NCBI GenBank assembly: GCA_027488755.1
Contig: JAIYAZ010000154.1
Span: 1 to 47,793 of the forward strand
Reading direction: 5' to 3'
DNA length: 47,793 nucleotides
DNA from: Verrucomicrobiaceae bacterium
GTDB taxonomy: Bacteria > Verrucomicrobiota > Verrucomicrobiia > Chthoniobacterales > JAATET01
The number at the start of each line of letters is the position of its first letter. Position 1 is the first letter of the stretch. A program made the position numbers and the translations under genes. Shown in pieces: positions 1 to 8,549 of this stretch. The notes beneath the pieces were generated by a model. It was not told where the DNA came from and made no database searches. It saw only the letters and a list, made by a program, of their open reading frames with translations.

Positions 1-29
1 TAGGCGGCGATGGGCGGCGGTCGTCTCAT
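1..29 (-). CDS. 5' end of the next gene of the pilus operon (partial)
   Basis: An ATG at 29..27 overlaps the TGA of the preceding gene in an ATGA arrangement, the same coupling used throughout this operon. Only nine residues (MRRPPPIAA) can be read before the window ends. The product cannot be identified. The basic start would suit a prepilin leader or another secreted component, but that is a guess from context. Confidence 0.4.
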
Positions 30-1312
30 GGCACGTTGCTTTCCACCCAGGCGTTGCGGGAGGCGAGGCGCTCGAGGAGCTTGGGATCGGTCTCGGCGGT
101 GATCGTGACCGCGCCGCCGCCGAGCGCAATGGTGCGGTCGGAGCGGATACCGCCGCGGAGGAGCGCGGAGCCGCTGGCGGTGAGGGAGACGGGGGTGTTT
201 TCCAATTCCAGGAGCAGGCGCCAGTCCGCGCCGGCGGTGGTGAACTGCAGCGGCAGCGTGCCCGCGCCCCCGGCTTTTTTGACGGCGAGGACGACCCGCC
301 GCCGGTTGTGGCCGGAGAGGGTGAGCGTGGTGAGATCGCGGGTGCTGGAGAGGGGCTGATCGAGGACGATGAGAATGGCGGGGAGGTTGTCGGCCGCGGC
401 GTTGTTCACGCCGGCCTGCCCGGCAAGGGTGAGCGCGGAAACCTCACCGGCGATGAGGATGTTGCCCAGGCCGGCGGTGTTGAGGGTGATGGTGACGTTG
501 CCGGCTCCGTCGCTACTCACGCCGTTGACGGCGAGCGGCGACGAGCCGCTGACGAGCGTGCCGCCGGCGGTCTTCGCGACGAGGGAGTTGGCGGCGGGGG
601 CGGCGTTGTCGATGGCGTCGAATTGTCCGTCGAAAATCGGCGCGCCGCCGAGCCGCGGGTTGGCCACCTGCCGGGGCTGGGCGAGGTCGTTCATGAGCAC
701 GCCGCCAAAGGCGAGCGCCGCGGCCCCCTCGGGCAGGGCGTAGGATGCGGGGACGAAGGCCATCGCCAGATTCGGCGACCAGACAAACGCCGCCGGGCCG
801 ACGGTGAGCGCGCCGATGGCGACGGCCGCGCCGGGCGTGAGCGTGGGCGCCTGGCTCACGAGCACGCGCCCGGCGAGGAGGGGGGAGCGGGATTTGACGG
901 AGAAGCGGCGAGCGGGGTTGGCGTCGCCGTCCATGAGGGTGACGGCGAGGTCGAGCGTGTAGCCATCGCCGTTGCCGGGGTTGAAGGCGTTGACGCCGGC
1001 GGCCTTTTGCACGGAGAGAAGCGGGGCGGCGTTCCAGGCGGGCACGCGGATTCCGCCCCACGCCGGGTCGGGGAGGTCGTAGGAAAAGGCGACGCCGGAG
1101 GAGCTGGCGATCACCCGTTCGAGCAGGAACTCCTGCGCGAGCGCGCGGGAATTTTCGAGGGCGATGCGTCGCTGCACGGCGGCGGCCATTTCACCCACCA
1201 AACCGCTGCGCGCCGTCATGAGCGTGAGCCAGGCCGCGGTGATCACGCCGGCGACCGCGAGCAGGAGCAGCGCGATGAGCATGGCGGAACCGGCGCGGCG
1301 ACGGGCGATCAT
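26..1312 (-). CDS. PilX-like membrane-anchored protein of the pilus/secretion operon
   Basis: A 428-residue protein beginning MIARRRAGSAMLIALLLLAV: a short basic leader followed at once by one hydrophobic helix, as in PilX/GspK-type minor pilins and assembly proteins. The rest is a long extracytoplasmic region rich in Gly, Ala, Val and Thr, probably beta-structured, with no motif I recognise. The open frame extends upstream to 1447, but the ATG at 1312 was chosen because it gives the ATGA overlap with the preceding pseudopilin and puts the hydrophobic segment at the N-terminus; the upstream extension is Arg-rich shadow sequence. It follows the GspJ-like pseudopilin and probably joins the same pilus tip or pseudopilus complex. 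The family assignment rests on the N-terminus and position only. Confidence 0.6.
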   Translation of the reverse strand: MIARRRAGSAMLIALLLLAVAGVITAAWLTLMTARSGLVGEMAAAVQRRIALENSRALAQEFLLERVIASSSGVAFSYDLPDPAWGGIRVPAWNAAPLLSVQKAAGVNAFNPGNGDGYTLDLAVTLMDGDANPARRFSVKSRSPLLAGRVLVSQAPTLTPGAAVAIGALTVGPAAFVWSPNLAMAFVPASYALPEGAAALAFGGVLMNDLAQPRQVANPRLGGAPIFDGQFDAIDNAAPAANSLVAKTAGGTLVSGSSPLAVNGVSSDGAGNVTITLNTAGLGNILIAGEVSALTLAGQAGVNNAAADNLPAILIVLDQPLSSTRDLTTLTLSGHNRRRVVLAVKKAGGAGTLPLQFTTAGADWRLLLELENTPVSLTASGSALLRGGIRSDRTIALGGGAVTITAETDPKLLERLASRNAWVESNVP

Positions 1313-2202
1313 AGCGCGGGAAACATGGGGATGGTGAAGAAGAGGGAGGTGCGGCCGCCCATGCCGGCGTAGCCGGCGCGCGGGTCGTCGGCGGCGTAGG
1401 CGGGGGCGGAGAATCCCTCCAGCGTGGGCGCGGCGGGGTCGGGCCACCAGACGAAGTAGAACGGGCGGGCGGCGGCCTGCTTGTAGCGGTCGATAGTGGC
1501 GCCTTCGACGGTGGCCCGGCGCGCGGACCGCTCGAACGCGACCACGAGCGGGCGGAAGGGCACGGGACCGGCGGAGGCCGGATAAAAAACGTCGTAGAAG
1601 TCGGTGAGCGAGCCGGCTTCGTAGCGTTTGACGCTGGCGTAGGTGCCCGCTGGCGAGGTGGTGGGGGTGAGGTCGATGTCGTAGACGGCGAGGACGGAGA
1701 GCGCGGTCGCGTCGACGGCCGGGAGCAGCAGGAAGATCGAGGCATTGGTGGCGTCGCAGGCGCCGCGGTAGGGCGTGAAGATGTCCGCCGAGGCGGGCAC
1801 GGCGGCGGCGAGGAGCTGGCGGAAGGCCTCGGGGGAATCGAGCTGGTCGCCGCGAAAGCCGGCGCTGACGGCGATGGCGGCGGGGTGGGCGGAGTTGGCT
1901 TCCTCGCGGCCGAGGCAGAAAACGGCGACCGCGCGCTGGAGGTCGTCGACGAGACGGGTGCGGAGCATTTCGGCGTGGGCGGAGCGGCCGTAGTTCGGCG
2001 CGAAGTAGGCGTCGATGGCGGTGGCGGTGCCGCCGTAGAAGGTGGGGAGGGCGGCGCCGACTTCGATCGTGCCGTAGGCCGAGCGGGGGGCGCGGGCGGC
2101 GGTCAGGTTCTGGTAGAGCAGCACACCGGTCGTGATGACCGCGGCGGCCACGGCGGCGGCGATGAGCAGCTCGACCAGCGAGAAGGCGGCGCGCGCTTTC
2201 AT
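1309..2202 (-). CDS. Type II/IV pseudopilin, GspJ/PilW-like
   Basis: A 297-residue prepilin-like protein. The N-terminus MKARAAFSLVELL is a type IV prepilin leader: basic segment, predicted cleavage between Ala6 and Phe7, and the conserved Glu five residues into the mature chain, followed by about 20 hydrophobic residues that form the N-terminal helix. The -1 residue is Ala, not the usual Gly, as in the other two prepilins of this window. The size and large C-terminal domain resemble minor pseudopilins GspJ/PilW rather than a major pilin. It overlaps its upstream neighbour by 4 bases and its downstream neighbour by 4 bases, so it is translated within the pilMNOP-like operon. The exact minor-pilin class is uncertain. 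Confidence 0.78.
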   Translation of the reverse strand: MKARAAFSLVELLIAAAVAAAVITTGVLLYQNLTAARAPRSAYGTIEVGAALPTFYGGTATAIDAYFAPNYGRSAHAEMLRTRLVDDLQRAVAVFCLGREEANSAHPAAIAVSAGFRGDQLDSPEAFRQLLAAAVPASADIFTPYRGACDATNASIFLLLPAVDATALSVLAVYDIDLTPTTSPAGTYASVKRYEAGSLTDFYDVFYPASAGPVPFRPLVVAFERSARRATVEGATIDRYKQAAARPFYFVWWPDPAAPTLEGFSAPAYAADDPRAGYAGMGGRTSLFFTIPMFPAL

Positions 2203-2699
2203 GGGGAGTTTTGCTTCGGCGCCGGCGGGGTGGCGAGGTGGACGTTCACGCGGGGGCGGAGATCGATGGGGACGAGGATTTTGCGGGCCTCGGCGCGCTG
2301 GTCGATTTCGATGAAGACGATTTCGACCTGGGTGTCGGTGATGCGGCTGACGGCGAGGCGTTCGGTCTGGTTTTCGATGAGCGGGGGGATGGGGTGGCCG
2401 GGCTTGAGGATGAGGCCCTCGAGGAGGACGGTGGAGGTGTCACCGCCGCGGACGACGCCGGTGACGTTCATGGCGGCGAGGCGCTCGCGGAGTTTGCTTT
2501 CCTCGCTGGCGGCCTCGACGACGGGCTCGGTGGATTTGGCCTCGCGGCGGACGAAGGGGTTGCGTTCGCGGGGCTGGAGGACCTCGGGGATTTTTTCGCC
2601 GGGGAGCTCGCCGATGCGGGAGTATTTGCCCTTGGGCGCGGCGTGGGCGGCGGTCACGGCCAGGCCGAGACCGAGGGCGAGAAGGGCGGGGCGGTTCAT
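2199..2699 (-). CDS. PilP-like periplasmic protein
   Basis: A 166-residue protein with a cleavable signal peptide (MNRPALLALGLGLAVTAAHA) and no lipobox. After a Pro/Glu-rich linker containing RNPF, the C-terminal half (about residues 75-155) is predicted to be beta-rich and carries the LEGLILKPGHPIPPL and ENQTERLAV segments, reminiscent of the PilP/GspC homology-region domain that contacts the secretin and PilO. Position supports this: it follows PilM-, PilN- and PilO-like genes in the order pilM-N-O-P. Known PilP proteins are usually lipoproteins, so the missing Cys is a difference. Overlap with the PilO-like gene is 4 bases. Assignment is mainly by synteny. Confidence 0.55.
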   Translation of the reverse strand: MNRPALLALGLGLAVTAAHAAPKGKYSRIGELPGEKIPEVLQPRERNPFVRREAKSTEPVVEAASEESKLRERLAAMNVTGVVRGGDTSTVLLEGLILKPGHPIPPLIENQTERLAVSRITDTQVEIVFIEIDQRAEARKILVPIDLRPRVNVHLATPPAPKQNSP

Positions 2700-3280
2700 G
2701 GCGTGGGAGCGGGGCTTTCCTCGGCGCGGGCGAGCGGGATGTCGACGACGAGGTTGAGCCGGATGTCGTTGCCGGTCTGGCCGCGGGAGATTTCGAGGTT
2801 CGCGACGCGGGCGGTGGGGAGTTTGCTTTCGAGTTCGCCGACCCAGTTGAGGGACTTGGTGAAGTCGTCCTCGATGGTGAGGTGGGCGCGGACGAGCTGG
2901 GGGATGGTGGCGTTGGCGGCGTTGGGAACGCCGCCGCCGGTCTGGTTGGGGACGAGTTCGAAGCGCTGGGAGAGGATGAGGAGGTCGGCCTGTTTGAGGA
3001 GGGCGTTGACGTTGACCTCGCCGGCGTCGGGTGTGGCGATGCGGGCGAGATGCGGTTCCCAGGCGTCGAGATAGACGATGAGGTCGGAGGTTTTTTCGGT
3101 GAGGTCCTTGAGCAGGCCGCGCTGGGTGCGGAGGTTGGCGTTGGCGAGGCTGGCGTCGCGGCGGGCGAGGCTGGCGGCGGCCTGCATGGCGGTCGCGTTT
3201 TTGTGCACGGTGAGGACGCCCTGCACGATGAGCACGCAGGCGAGGAGGATGACGATGCAGGCGAGGTGTTTGTTGTTCAT
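2696..3280 (-). CDS. PilO-like inner-membrane protein
   Basis: A 194-residue protein with one N-terminal membrane helix (about residues 6-24), a helical stretch likely to form a coiled coil (about 30-75), and a C-terminal mixed alpha/beta periplasmic domain ending in a Pro-rich tail. This is the layout of PilO/GspM, which pairs with PilN and links PilM to PilP and the secretin. It lies between the PilN- and PilP-like genes with 4-base overlaps on both sides. No catalytic motif is expected or seen. The identification rests on topology and gene order, since PilO sequences diverge quickly. Confidence 0.55.
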   Translation of the reverse strand: MNNKHLACIVILLACVLIVQGVLTVHKNATAMQAAASLARRDASLANANLRTQRGLLKDLTEKTSDLIVYLDAWEPHLARIATPDAGEVNVNALLKQADLLILSQRFELVPNQTGGGVPNAANATIPQLVRAHLTIEDDFTKSLNWVGELESKLPTARVANLEISRGQTGNDIRLNLVVDIPLARAEESPAPTP

Positions 3281-3882
3281 CGGCGCGGGGGCTTGGCGGG
3301 CGGCGCGGGCTCGTCGGGAACGGCGCGCTCGCCCTGGTAGATGAGGGTCGCCTCGTAGTCGATGGCGCCGCGGGCCTGCGTTTGGTTGGGGTTGTAGGCG
3401 CGGAAGTTGCGGGCGGTGATTTCGCCGAGCACGCGGTCGAGCTGGCGCAGGCTGGGGGCGTTGAGTTTGAGGACGATTTTGATCTGGCTGGGCGCGCCCG
3501 GGGTGCGGGTGAGGTCGAGACCGGCGACGGAGGAGTTGGCGTCGACGGCGCGGATCATTGAGACGACGAGCGGCTGGAGGCTGCGTGAGCCTTCGACCCA
3601 GGCGACGATGTCGTTGGCGCGGCGGGCCTTTTTTTCGAGGGCGTCGCGGTCGGCTTTCACGGTTTCCAGGTCCTGCTGGTAGCCGGCGAGTTTGGTCTTC
3701 GAGACCTGCTCGGCCGCGGCGGCGCTGCGGAGGGCAAAGAAGAAGTAGGCGGAGAGGCCGAGGCCTCCGACGACGACGGCGTAGAACAATACCGGGATGA
3801 GGCGGAGGTAGGCGGGGAGGGCGGGCGCGATGTCAGGGCGCTCGGTTTTGAGGTCGTCGATGGGGCGGGGATCGATCTTCAT
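3277..3882 (-). CDS. PilN-like inner-membrane protein
   Basis: A 201-residue bitopic protein: about 25 cytoplasmic residues, one membrane helix (about 27-50), a heptad-rich coiled-coil segment (about 55-95), then a ferredoxin-like alpha/beta region and a Pro-rich C-terminus. PilN has this topology; its cytoplasmic N-terminus binds a groove in PilM. The usual short INLLP motif is not present, although the segment PRPIDDLKTERPD occupies the same place. It overlaps the PilM-like gene by 4 bases upstream and the PilO-like gene by 4 bases downstream. Assignment is by topology and synteny. Confidence 0.58.
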   Translation of the reverse strand: MKIDPRPIDDLKTERPDIAPALPAYLRLIPVLFYAVVVGGLGLSAYFFFALRSAAAAEQVSKTKLAGYQQDLETVKADRDALEKKARRANDIVAWVEGSRSLQPLVVSMIRAVDANSSVAGLDLTRTPGAPSQIKIVLKLNAPSLRQLDRVLGEITARNFRAYNPNQTQARGAIDYEATLIYQGERAVPDEPAPPAKPPRR

Positions 3883-4766
3883 GCGGAGCGCAGGTCGGCG
3901 AGGAGCGCCCAGAGGTGATCGGGCTGGGTGAGGTCCTGGAATTTGTGGCCGGCGAAATGGGCGGAGATTCGCTCGGGGAGGTCGGTGCCCGCGTGGTCGG
4001 CGACGAAGACGATCTCAAGGTTGCCCGGGTCGTCGCTGCGGCGCGTGGGGCCGAGGAGTTCGAGCACGGGGGAGGGATCCTCGTCGTAGATTTCGGAGCG
4101 GGAGCGGAGCTCGGACCAGGCGTCGCCGGATTGGTTGAGCAGGCAGACCGAGCCTTCGCAGCAGATGACGAAGAGGTGGTTGGCGGCGGTGCCGGGCGGG
4201 GGCGTCTCCGCGCTGTTCACGTGTTCGATGGCGCGCCGGAGCATGGTGTAGGGCCCGCAGGCGATGCGGCCGACCTTGAGCCCGACCTCGGCGAGGGTGG
4301 TTTCGATTTTTCTGATGACCTCCTCGTCGCAGGAGAGGACGACGCTGGTGCTGTGTTCCGGGTTGTTGATGAGGGCGTAGCGGCGGTGGCGTTCGAACTT
4401 TGCGCCGAGGGCGGCGCGGGGGTTGGTGCGGATGACGTCCTCGATGCCCTCCTTGCGCGAGAGGTTGCTCTCGAGGCTGATGACGTAGCGGCTGTTGAGG
4501 GAGACGGCGCACCAGCCGTCGTCGGTGAGGTGGCGCCACTCGGCGGCGAAGCTGGCGGCGATGTCCTTGAAGTCACCGCGCTGGGTGCCGCACTCGCCGA
4601 GCTGGCCGCCTTTGCCGAGGCCGCGCCAGCTGGTGCGGTTTTTTCCGACGTTGAGCAGAAGCGTGCGGCGGTTGGGGAAGCGGCGGATCCACGGCGCTGA
4701 GCCGTCGTCGGGCTCGGGGCGGAAGGCCGCGAAGGTGAGGACGTCCTTGATGTCGGCGATTTTCAT
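3879..4766 (-). CDS. PilM/GspL-like cytoplasmic assembly protein
   Basis: A 295-residue soluble protein without signal peptide or membrane helix. Its place between a PilT-type ATPase and a PilN-like bitopic protein, and its length, fit PilM or the cytoplasmic actin-like domain of GspL, which couples the secretion ATPase to the PilNO scaffold. Segments such as RRTLLLNVGKNRT and HSTSVVLSCDEEVIRK could be strands of that fold, but I do not see the clear nucleotide-binding DxGxxxxK signature of classical PilM, so it may be a divergent version that does not bind ATP. It starts with a 4-base overlap on the ATPase gene. Confidence 0.55.
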   Translation of the reverse strand: MKIADIKDVLTFAAFRPEPDDGSAPWIRRFPNRRTLLLNVGKNRTSWRGLGKGGQLGECGTQRGDFKDIAASFAAEWRHLTDDGWCAVSLNSRYVISLESNLSRKEGIEDVIRTNPRAALGAKFERHRRYALINNPEHSTSVVLSCDEEVIRKIETTLAEVGLKVGRIACGPYTMLRRAIEHVNSAETPPPGTAANHLFVICCEGSVCLLNQSGDAWSELRSRSEIYDEDPSPVLELLGPTRRSDDPGNLEIVFVADHAGTDLPERISAHFAGHKFQDLTQPDHLWALLADLRSA

Positions 4767-5821
4767 TCGACGGTCTGTTTCTGGGTTTCGAGGTAGTCGT
4801 GGACCTCCTCGGCGCTGAAGCCGGTCGGGCGGGGGGCGCTGGCGTGGAAACCGTCGCTTTCGCGCAGTTCGATGCTTTTGTCGAAGTTGTTCATGCCGCG
4901 CTTCCAGCCGGTCTCGAGTTCCTGGTCGAGTTTTTTGAAGTCGCCGCGGCGGATGATGTTGGTGACGCCGTCATACTGGAGGAGCACCTCGTGGATGGGG
5001 AACCGCCGGTTGCGGTTTTCGTCGAAGAGGAGGCGCTGGCAGAGGATGAGCCGAAGGGTGTCGGCGAGGGTGGCCTGGGCGTTTTCCACGCGTTCGCTGG
5101 GGATGAGTTTGAGAAAGCGCTGGACGGTCTGGGCGGCGCTGGAGGTGTGGAGGGTCGCGACGACGACGTGGCCGGTCTCGGCGGCCTGGAGGGCGATCTC
5201 GGCGGTTTCGCCGTCGCGGATTTCCCCGACGATGATGACATCGGGCGCCTGGCGCAAGGCGGCGCGCAGCGCGGCGGCGAAATCGAGTTCGTCCTGCCCC
5301 ATTTCCCGCTGGGACATGAGCGAGGGGAGATTCTCCGGGTAAACGAATTCGATGGGATCCTCGAAGGTGATGACGTGCTCGCGGCGGCGTTGGGCGCGGT
5401 GCAGCACCATCGAGGCGATGGTGGTGCTCTTGCCGCTGCCGGTGGCGCCGCAGACCAGGAAAAGACCGTTCCGGGCCTCGAGAAAGGCCTTGAGCGCGGG
5501 CGGGGGAACCTTGATGGCTTCCGGATCGGGAATCCGGCTTGGAAGCAGGCGGAGCACCCAGCGGAGGCGGCCGCGGGTGACCATCTGGCTAACGCGAAAC
5601 CGGTATCCGTGCAGTTCCATCGCGCTGTCGTGGCAGCCGGGAACAACGTCAGCCGGGAGGTCCATGGCAAACTTGAGTTCGTCGAAAACAAGGGAGCCGT
5701 TGTGTTTGTAGGTAAGCCGCTCGCCGGGCGTGAGGTAGAAATCGCTGATGCCTTCGCGGAGCGCGAGCTCGCGGATGCGAAGGCCGGTGGGGGAGTCCGG
5801 GGGGAGGTCTAGGAGGAGCAT
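4763..5821 (-). CDS. pilT: PilT-type secretion ATPase
   Basis: A 352-residue hexameric motor ATPase of the PilT/VirB11 superfamily. Visible motifs are Walker A GATGSGKST (about 124-132), the Asp box FEDPIEFVY, Walker B VIIVGEIRD (about 193-201) and the His box TGHVVVATLHTS (about 215-226). The length equals PilT (about 345-370) and lacks the N-terminal extension and zinc tetracysteine of PilB/GspE. The segment GVTNIIRRGD corresponds to the PilT-specific AIRNLIREG helix. PilT powers pilus retraction in known systems; here it is the only motor gene in the cluster. It begins 6 bases after the giant pseudopilin gene and overlaps the PilM-like gene by 4 bases. Confidence 0.9.
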   Translation of the reverse strand: MLLLDLPPDSPTGLRIRELALREGISDFYLTPGERLTYKHNGSLVFDELKFAMDLPADVVPGCHDSAMELHGYRFRVSQMVTRGRLRWVLRLLPSRIPDPEAIKVPPPALKAFLEARNGLFLVCGATGSGKSTTIASMVLHRAQRRREHVITFEDPIEFVYPENLPSLMSQREMGQDELDFAAALRAALRQAPDVIIVGEIRDGETAEIALQAAETGHVVVATLHTSSAAQTVQRFLKLIPSERVENAQATLADTLRLILCQRLLFDENRNRRFPIHEVLLQYDGVTNIIRRGDFKKLDQELETGWKRGMNNFDKSIELRESDGFHASAPRPTGFSAEEVHDYLETQKQTVE

Positions 5822-5827
5822 GGGGGG

Positions 5828-8362
5828 TCAGTTCTGAATCACGGGCGGCAGGTTGAATACGATGCTGCTGCTGTTGATGGTGAGGGTCTGGGCGGTGACG
5901 CTGCCAGTGAAGACGCTTCCGGCGTTGAAGGAAACCGTGCCGTTTGGCGCGACGAGCTGGCCGTAGATGGTGCTCCCGGAGTTCGCGTTGAGGCTGCCCG
6001 CGGAGAATTGCATCTGGAACCACTCGGGACGCGAGGCATTGCCGAGGATGGAGCCGGAGTTGATGGTGATGGTTCCGCCAACCGTCACGATGACCTTGCC
6101 GACAATCTTGACATCGCTGGCGCTGTTCAGCGTGAGGCTCTGGAAGCTGTAAAACTGGGTGACCTCGGGGTTGTTCGGGTCGCCGAGCACGAAGGCGGTG
6201 CCGTTGTTCGCGATGAGGTTTCCGTAGTTGCCGGACCTGAGGCGCACATCACCCACCGGGGCGGAGTTGAGCGTGATGTTCGCGTATTGGGACGACGTGA
6301 TCACGCCGGGCGGTGGTGAGTTGAAGCTGCCGGTGCCCGTGCCGTCGGGCGGAGGCGGGGCCGCGATCACCGGGAAGGCCGGCGAGTCGTGGCGACGGAT
6401 GACTTTCCCCTCGAGGAGGGCGCTGTTGTTGAACGAGACGGTGTAGTTGGTCGGGTTCACGCTGCCGTTTTCGTTGATCACCCGGGGGGTGGTCTGGACG
6501 GTCTTGTTGCCGTTGGAGTCATACTCCCAGCCCTGGATGCGGGCCGCGAAGAGGGCGTCATTTGCGGCGGACCAGGTCGTGCCGTTCGAGAGGCGAATCG
6601 TGGGCGTGCCGGGGAGGTAGAGGTTGCCGCCGATGATGCGCGCGCCGGAGTTGAACGTGATGCTGTTCATGTTCGAACCGGCGGGCGGCGACGCATAAAC
6701 CAACGAACCGACGAAGGTGCCATTGAGATTCGCGCTGCCGACGAGCGCGCCGTCCGCGAGGGTGACGCTGCTGTAGGTATTGGTCGTAATCGCGCTGGGG
6801 GTGAACCAATGCCCGTAACCCGCGGGCCCATAAACGCGAGCCCTGACCGTCACGACGTTGTTCACGCCCGCGCCGGCGTTGAACTGGCCGCTGTAGAGCG
6901 TGCCGCCAACGGGCTCGCCGCCACTGACGCCGGGATCGGTTCCGTTGGTCGTGTAATAGATGCGCGCGCCAACGGGCTGGACCTGATTGGCGGCCAGCGC
7001 GATGGAAACCGGCAGGTCGACCGCCTTGCTGCCACTCGGCGGGTCGATGACCGGCGCCGGGAGCGCGGTCGGCGTGATTCCAACCGTGGCCGAAACCACC
7101 GGCGAACTCACGAAGAGCGCGGGGGCGAGCGAACGAGCGGCGGCGCTGACGGACAGGACGGAGGCGCTGCCCCAACGCGGAAGACTTAGGTCGATGGCGG
7201 GCGACGTGAATGTGCCGGCAAAGGTGGGCCCCGCATCGCCGCCGAGGAGCGGATTTGTGCCGTCCACGGTTGAATAAACCTGAAAGCGGGCGCTGCTGAG
7301 GTAGGCGGCCGGGATCTCGGCCGCGGAGTTTAATGTCACCGTGGCCGGAGCGGGCGACTGCACCGAACCGGATGTCATCTGCCCGCCCGCCTGGGCGTAG
7401 GTGAGAGTCGCCACCGGAACATTCAATGAAATCGAAAGCGCCACCGGCGTGGCCTGGTAGGTGTGGGCCGCGATGTTGCTATCCGTCCACCGGTCGGGGT
7501 CGCTGGTGGCCGCGTAGGCGGTGATCGCCGTGGTGGGCGTCACCGTGAGGGTCTGCCCCTGGTAGAGCGCAAAGGGCCCGCCGTTCACGGTGAAGAAAAT
7601 CTGCGACGTGCCGGGCGGGTTCGGATTCGAGAGCGTGAGCGGGAAGTCAAAGTTGATGAGCGCGAAGGAGCCGCCGGTCTGGGAGAACGCGGGCGCGGCG
7701 AGTTGTTGCGCGGTGGGCGCGGTCGGCGGCGTGCCGGGCGTGACCGTCGTGGTGCCGGGCGCGCCGCCGGGGCCCGCGGGGGTGCCGCCGGAAACGTCGG
7801 CGTAGTCCCACACCCAGCCATCATCGGCGACCTTCAACGGCGGCGTGCGCGTCTCGGTGCCGAAATCATTGCCGCCGATTGTGTCGTCGAGGCGGAAGTT
7901 TTTCACCCCGGCCGCGCCGCTGGCCATGATGACAAACCGCCGGTTCGCGCCGTCCCACAACGCGCGCGTTTGCGTGGTGCCGGCTTCCCCGGCGGTCTGC
8001 ATGTCCGTGGTCAGGCGGCGGTCGACGAAACTGCCACGCAATCCCGGGATCGTCGGCGCGCTCGTTGCATCGGCGGTGGTTTTGAGCCGGGCGAGGATTT
8101 GCTGCGGCGTGGCGGAAACCGGCAGCGAGCCGCCGTTGACGAGGTAGGCCTGGATGGCGGCGTTGATCGTCGCCACGTCCGACTCCAGCTTGCCCACGCG
8201 CGTGGATTCCCGGGCATTCCCGACGGCGACGATGGCCGCCCCGCTGAGAATCGCGACCGCCGCCATCACGAGCAGAATCTCCACCAGCGTGAACGCCTGG
8301 TCGCGCCGGGTCGTCCGCGACCGGCAGGAGCCGGCGGCCATCGAGGAGTGGTGCGTGGACAT
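5828..8362 (-). CDS. Giant beta-rich pseudopilin with CHB_HEX_C-like and bactofilin-like C-terminal regions
   Basis: An 844-residue protein whose N-terminus is a type IV prepilin: a 23-residue basic leader, predicted cleavage DQA/FTLVEILL, Glu at mature position 5 and a roughly 20-residue hydrophobic helix, then a pilin-like domain to about residue 190. A Gly/Pro/Thr linker leads into repeated immunoglobulin-like segments. Residues about 440-530, with PPSGSKAVDLPVSIAL and IYYTTNGTDP, match the chitobiase C-terminal (CHB_HEX_C) pattern, and FFTVNGGPF and QVYSTVDGTNP hint at two further copies. Residues about 540-844 are short repeats rich in Asn, Ser and Gly (ITFNSGARIIGGN, ITINSGSILGN, VSFNAGSVFTGSVTA) typical of polymer-forming beta-helices. 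It heads the pilus operon. A later in-frame ATG at residue 8 is possible. Likely a surface-displayed tip or adhesin-like pseudopilin; function inferred. Confidence 0.8.
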   Translation of the reverse strand: MSTHHSSMAAGSCRSRTTRRDQAFTLVEILLVMAAVAILSGAAIVAVGNARESTRVGKLESDVATINAAIQAYLVNGGSLPVSATPQQILARLKTTADATSAPTIPGLRGSFVDRRLTTDMQTAGEAGTTQTRALWDGANRRFVIMASGAAGVKNFRLDDTIGGNDFGTETRTPPLKVADDGWVWDYADVSGGTPAGPGGAPGTTTVTPGTPPTAPTAQQLAAPAFSQTGGSFALINFDFPLTLSNPNPPGTSQIFFTVNGGPFALYQGQTLTVTPTTAITAYAATSDPDRWTDSNIAAHTYQATPVALSISLNVPVATLTYAQAGGQMTSGSVQSPAPATVTLNSAAEIPAAYLSSARFQVYSTVDGTNPLLGGDAGPTFAGTFTSPAIDLSLPRWGSASVLSVSAAARSLAPALFVSSPVVSATVGITPTALPAPVIDPPSGSKAVDLPVSIALAANQVQPVGARIYYTTNGTDPGVSGGEPVGGTLYSGQFNAGAGVNNVVTVRARVYGPAGYGHWFTPSAITTNTYSSVTLADGALVGSANLNGTFVGSLVYASPPAGSNMNSITFNSGARIIGGNLYLPGTPTIRLSNGTTWSAANDALFAARIQGWEYDSNGNKTVQTTPRVINENGSVNPTNYTVSFNNSALLEGKVIRRHDSPAFPVIAAPPPPDGTGTGSFNSPPPGVITSSQYANITLNSAPVGDVRLRSGNYGNLIANNGTAFVLGDPNNPEVTQFYSFQSLTLNSASDVKIVGKVIVTVGGTITINSGSILGNASRPEWFQMQFSAGSLNANSGSTIYGQLVAPNGTVSFNAGSVFTGSVTAQTLTINSSSIVFNLPPVIQN

Positions 8363-8549
8363 AGTGTCTCAACCCGGGCAACAGCGAGGCGTGTCGTGCG
8401 GGGAGGTCCAAATGCAGCACCTTAAATATGCGCCCGGGCCGCGGAATGGCGAACAGTTTTTGTGCGGTCCGCGCCCGCCGGGCGAAGGTCCCGCGCCCGA
8501 TTTCGCTTTTGTTCCGCGGCGTGATTTTCTATGCGTCGTCTCCAGATTG
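8363..8549. promoter_or_regulatory. Divergent intergenic region between pilus operon and secretin
   Basis: This 187-base gap separates the minus-strand pilus operon from the plus-strand secretin and must hold both promoters. It contains an AT-rich patch near 8424-8434 (CTTAAATAT) that could be a -10 region for the minus-strand operon. A TTGTTC at 8509-8514 lies 15 bases before TATGCG at 8530 and might serve the secretin. Neither is a convincing sigma-70 match. A 28-codon open frame from 8531 overlaps the secretin start in another frame and shows no recognisable features. Confidence 0.3.

Noticed and set aside
308-1372. Long plus-strand open frame opposite the PilX-like gene
   Set aside because: Its translation is a Gly/Arg/Glu-rich antisense shadow with no domain, and the opposite strand has an operon-coupled gene.
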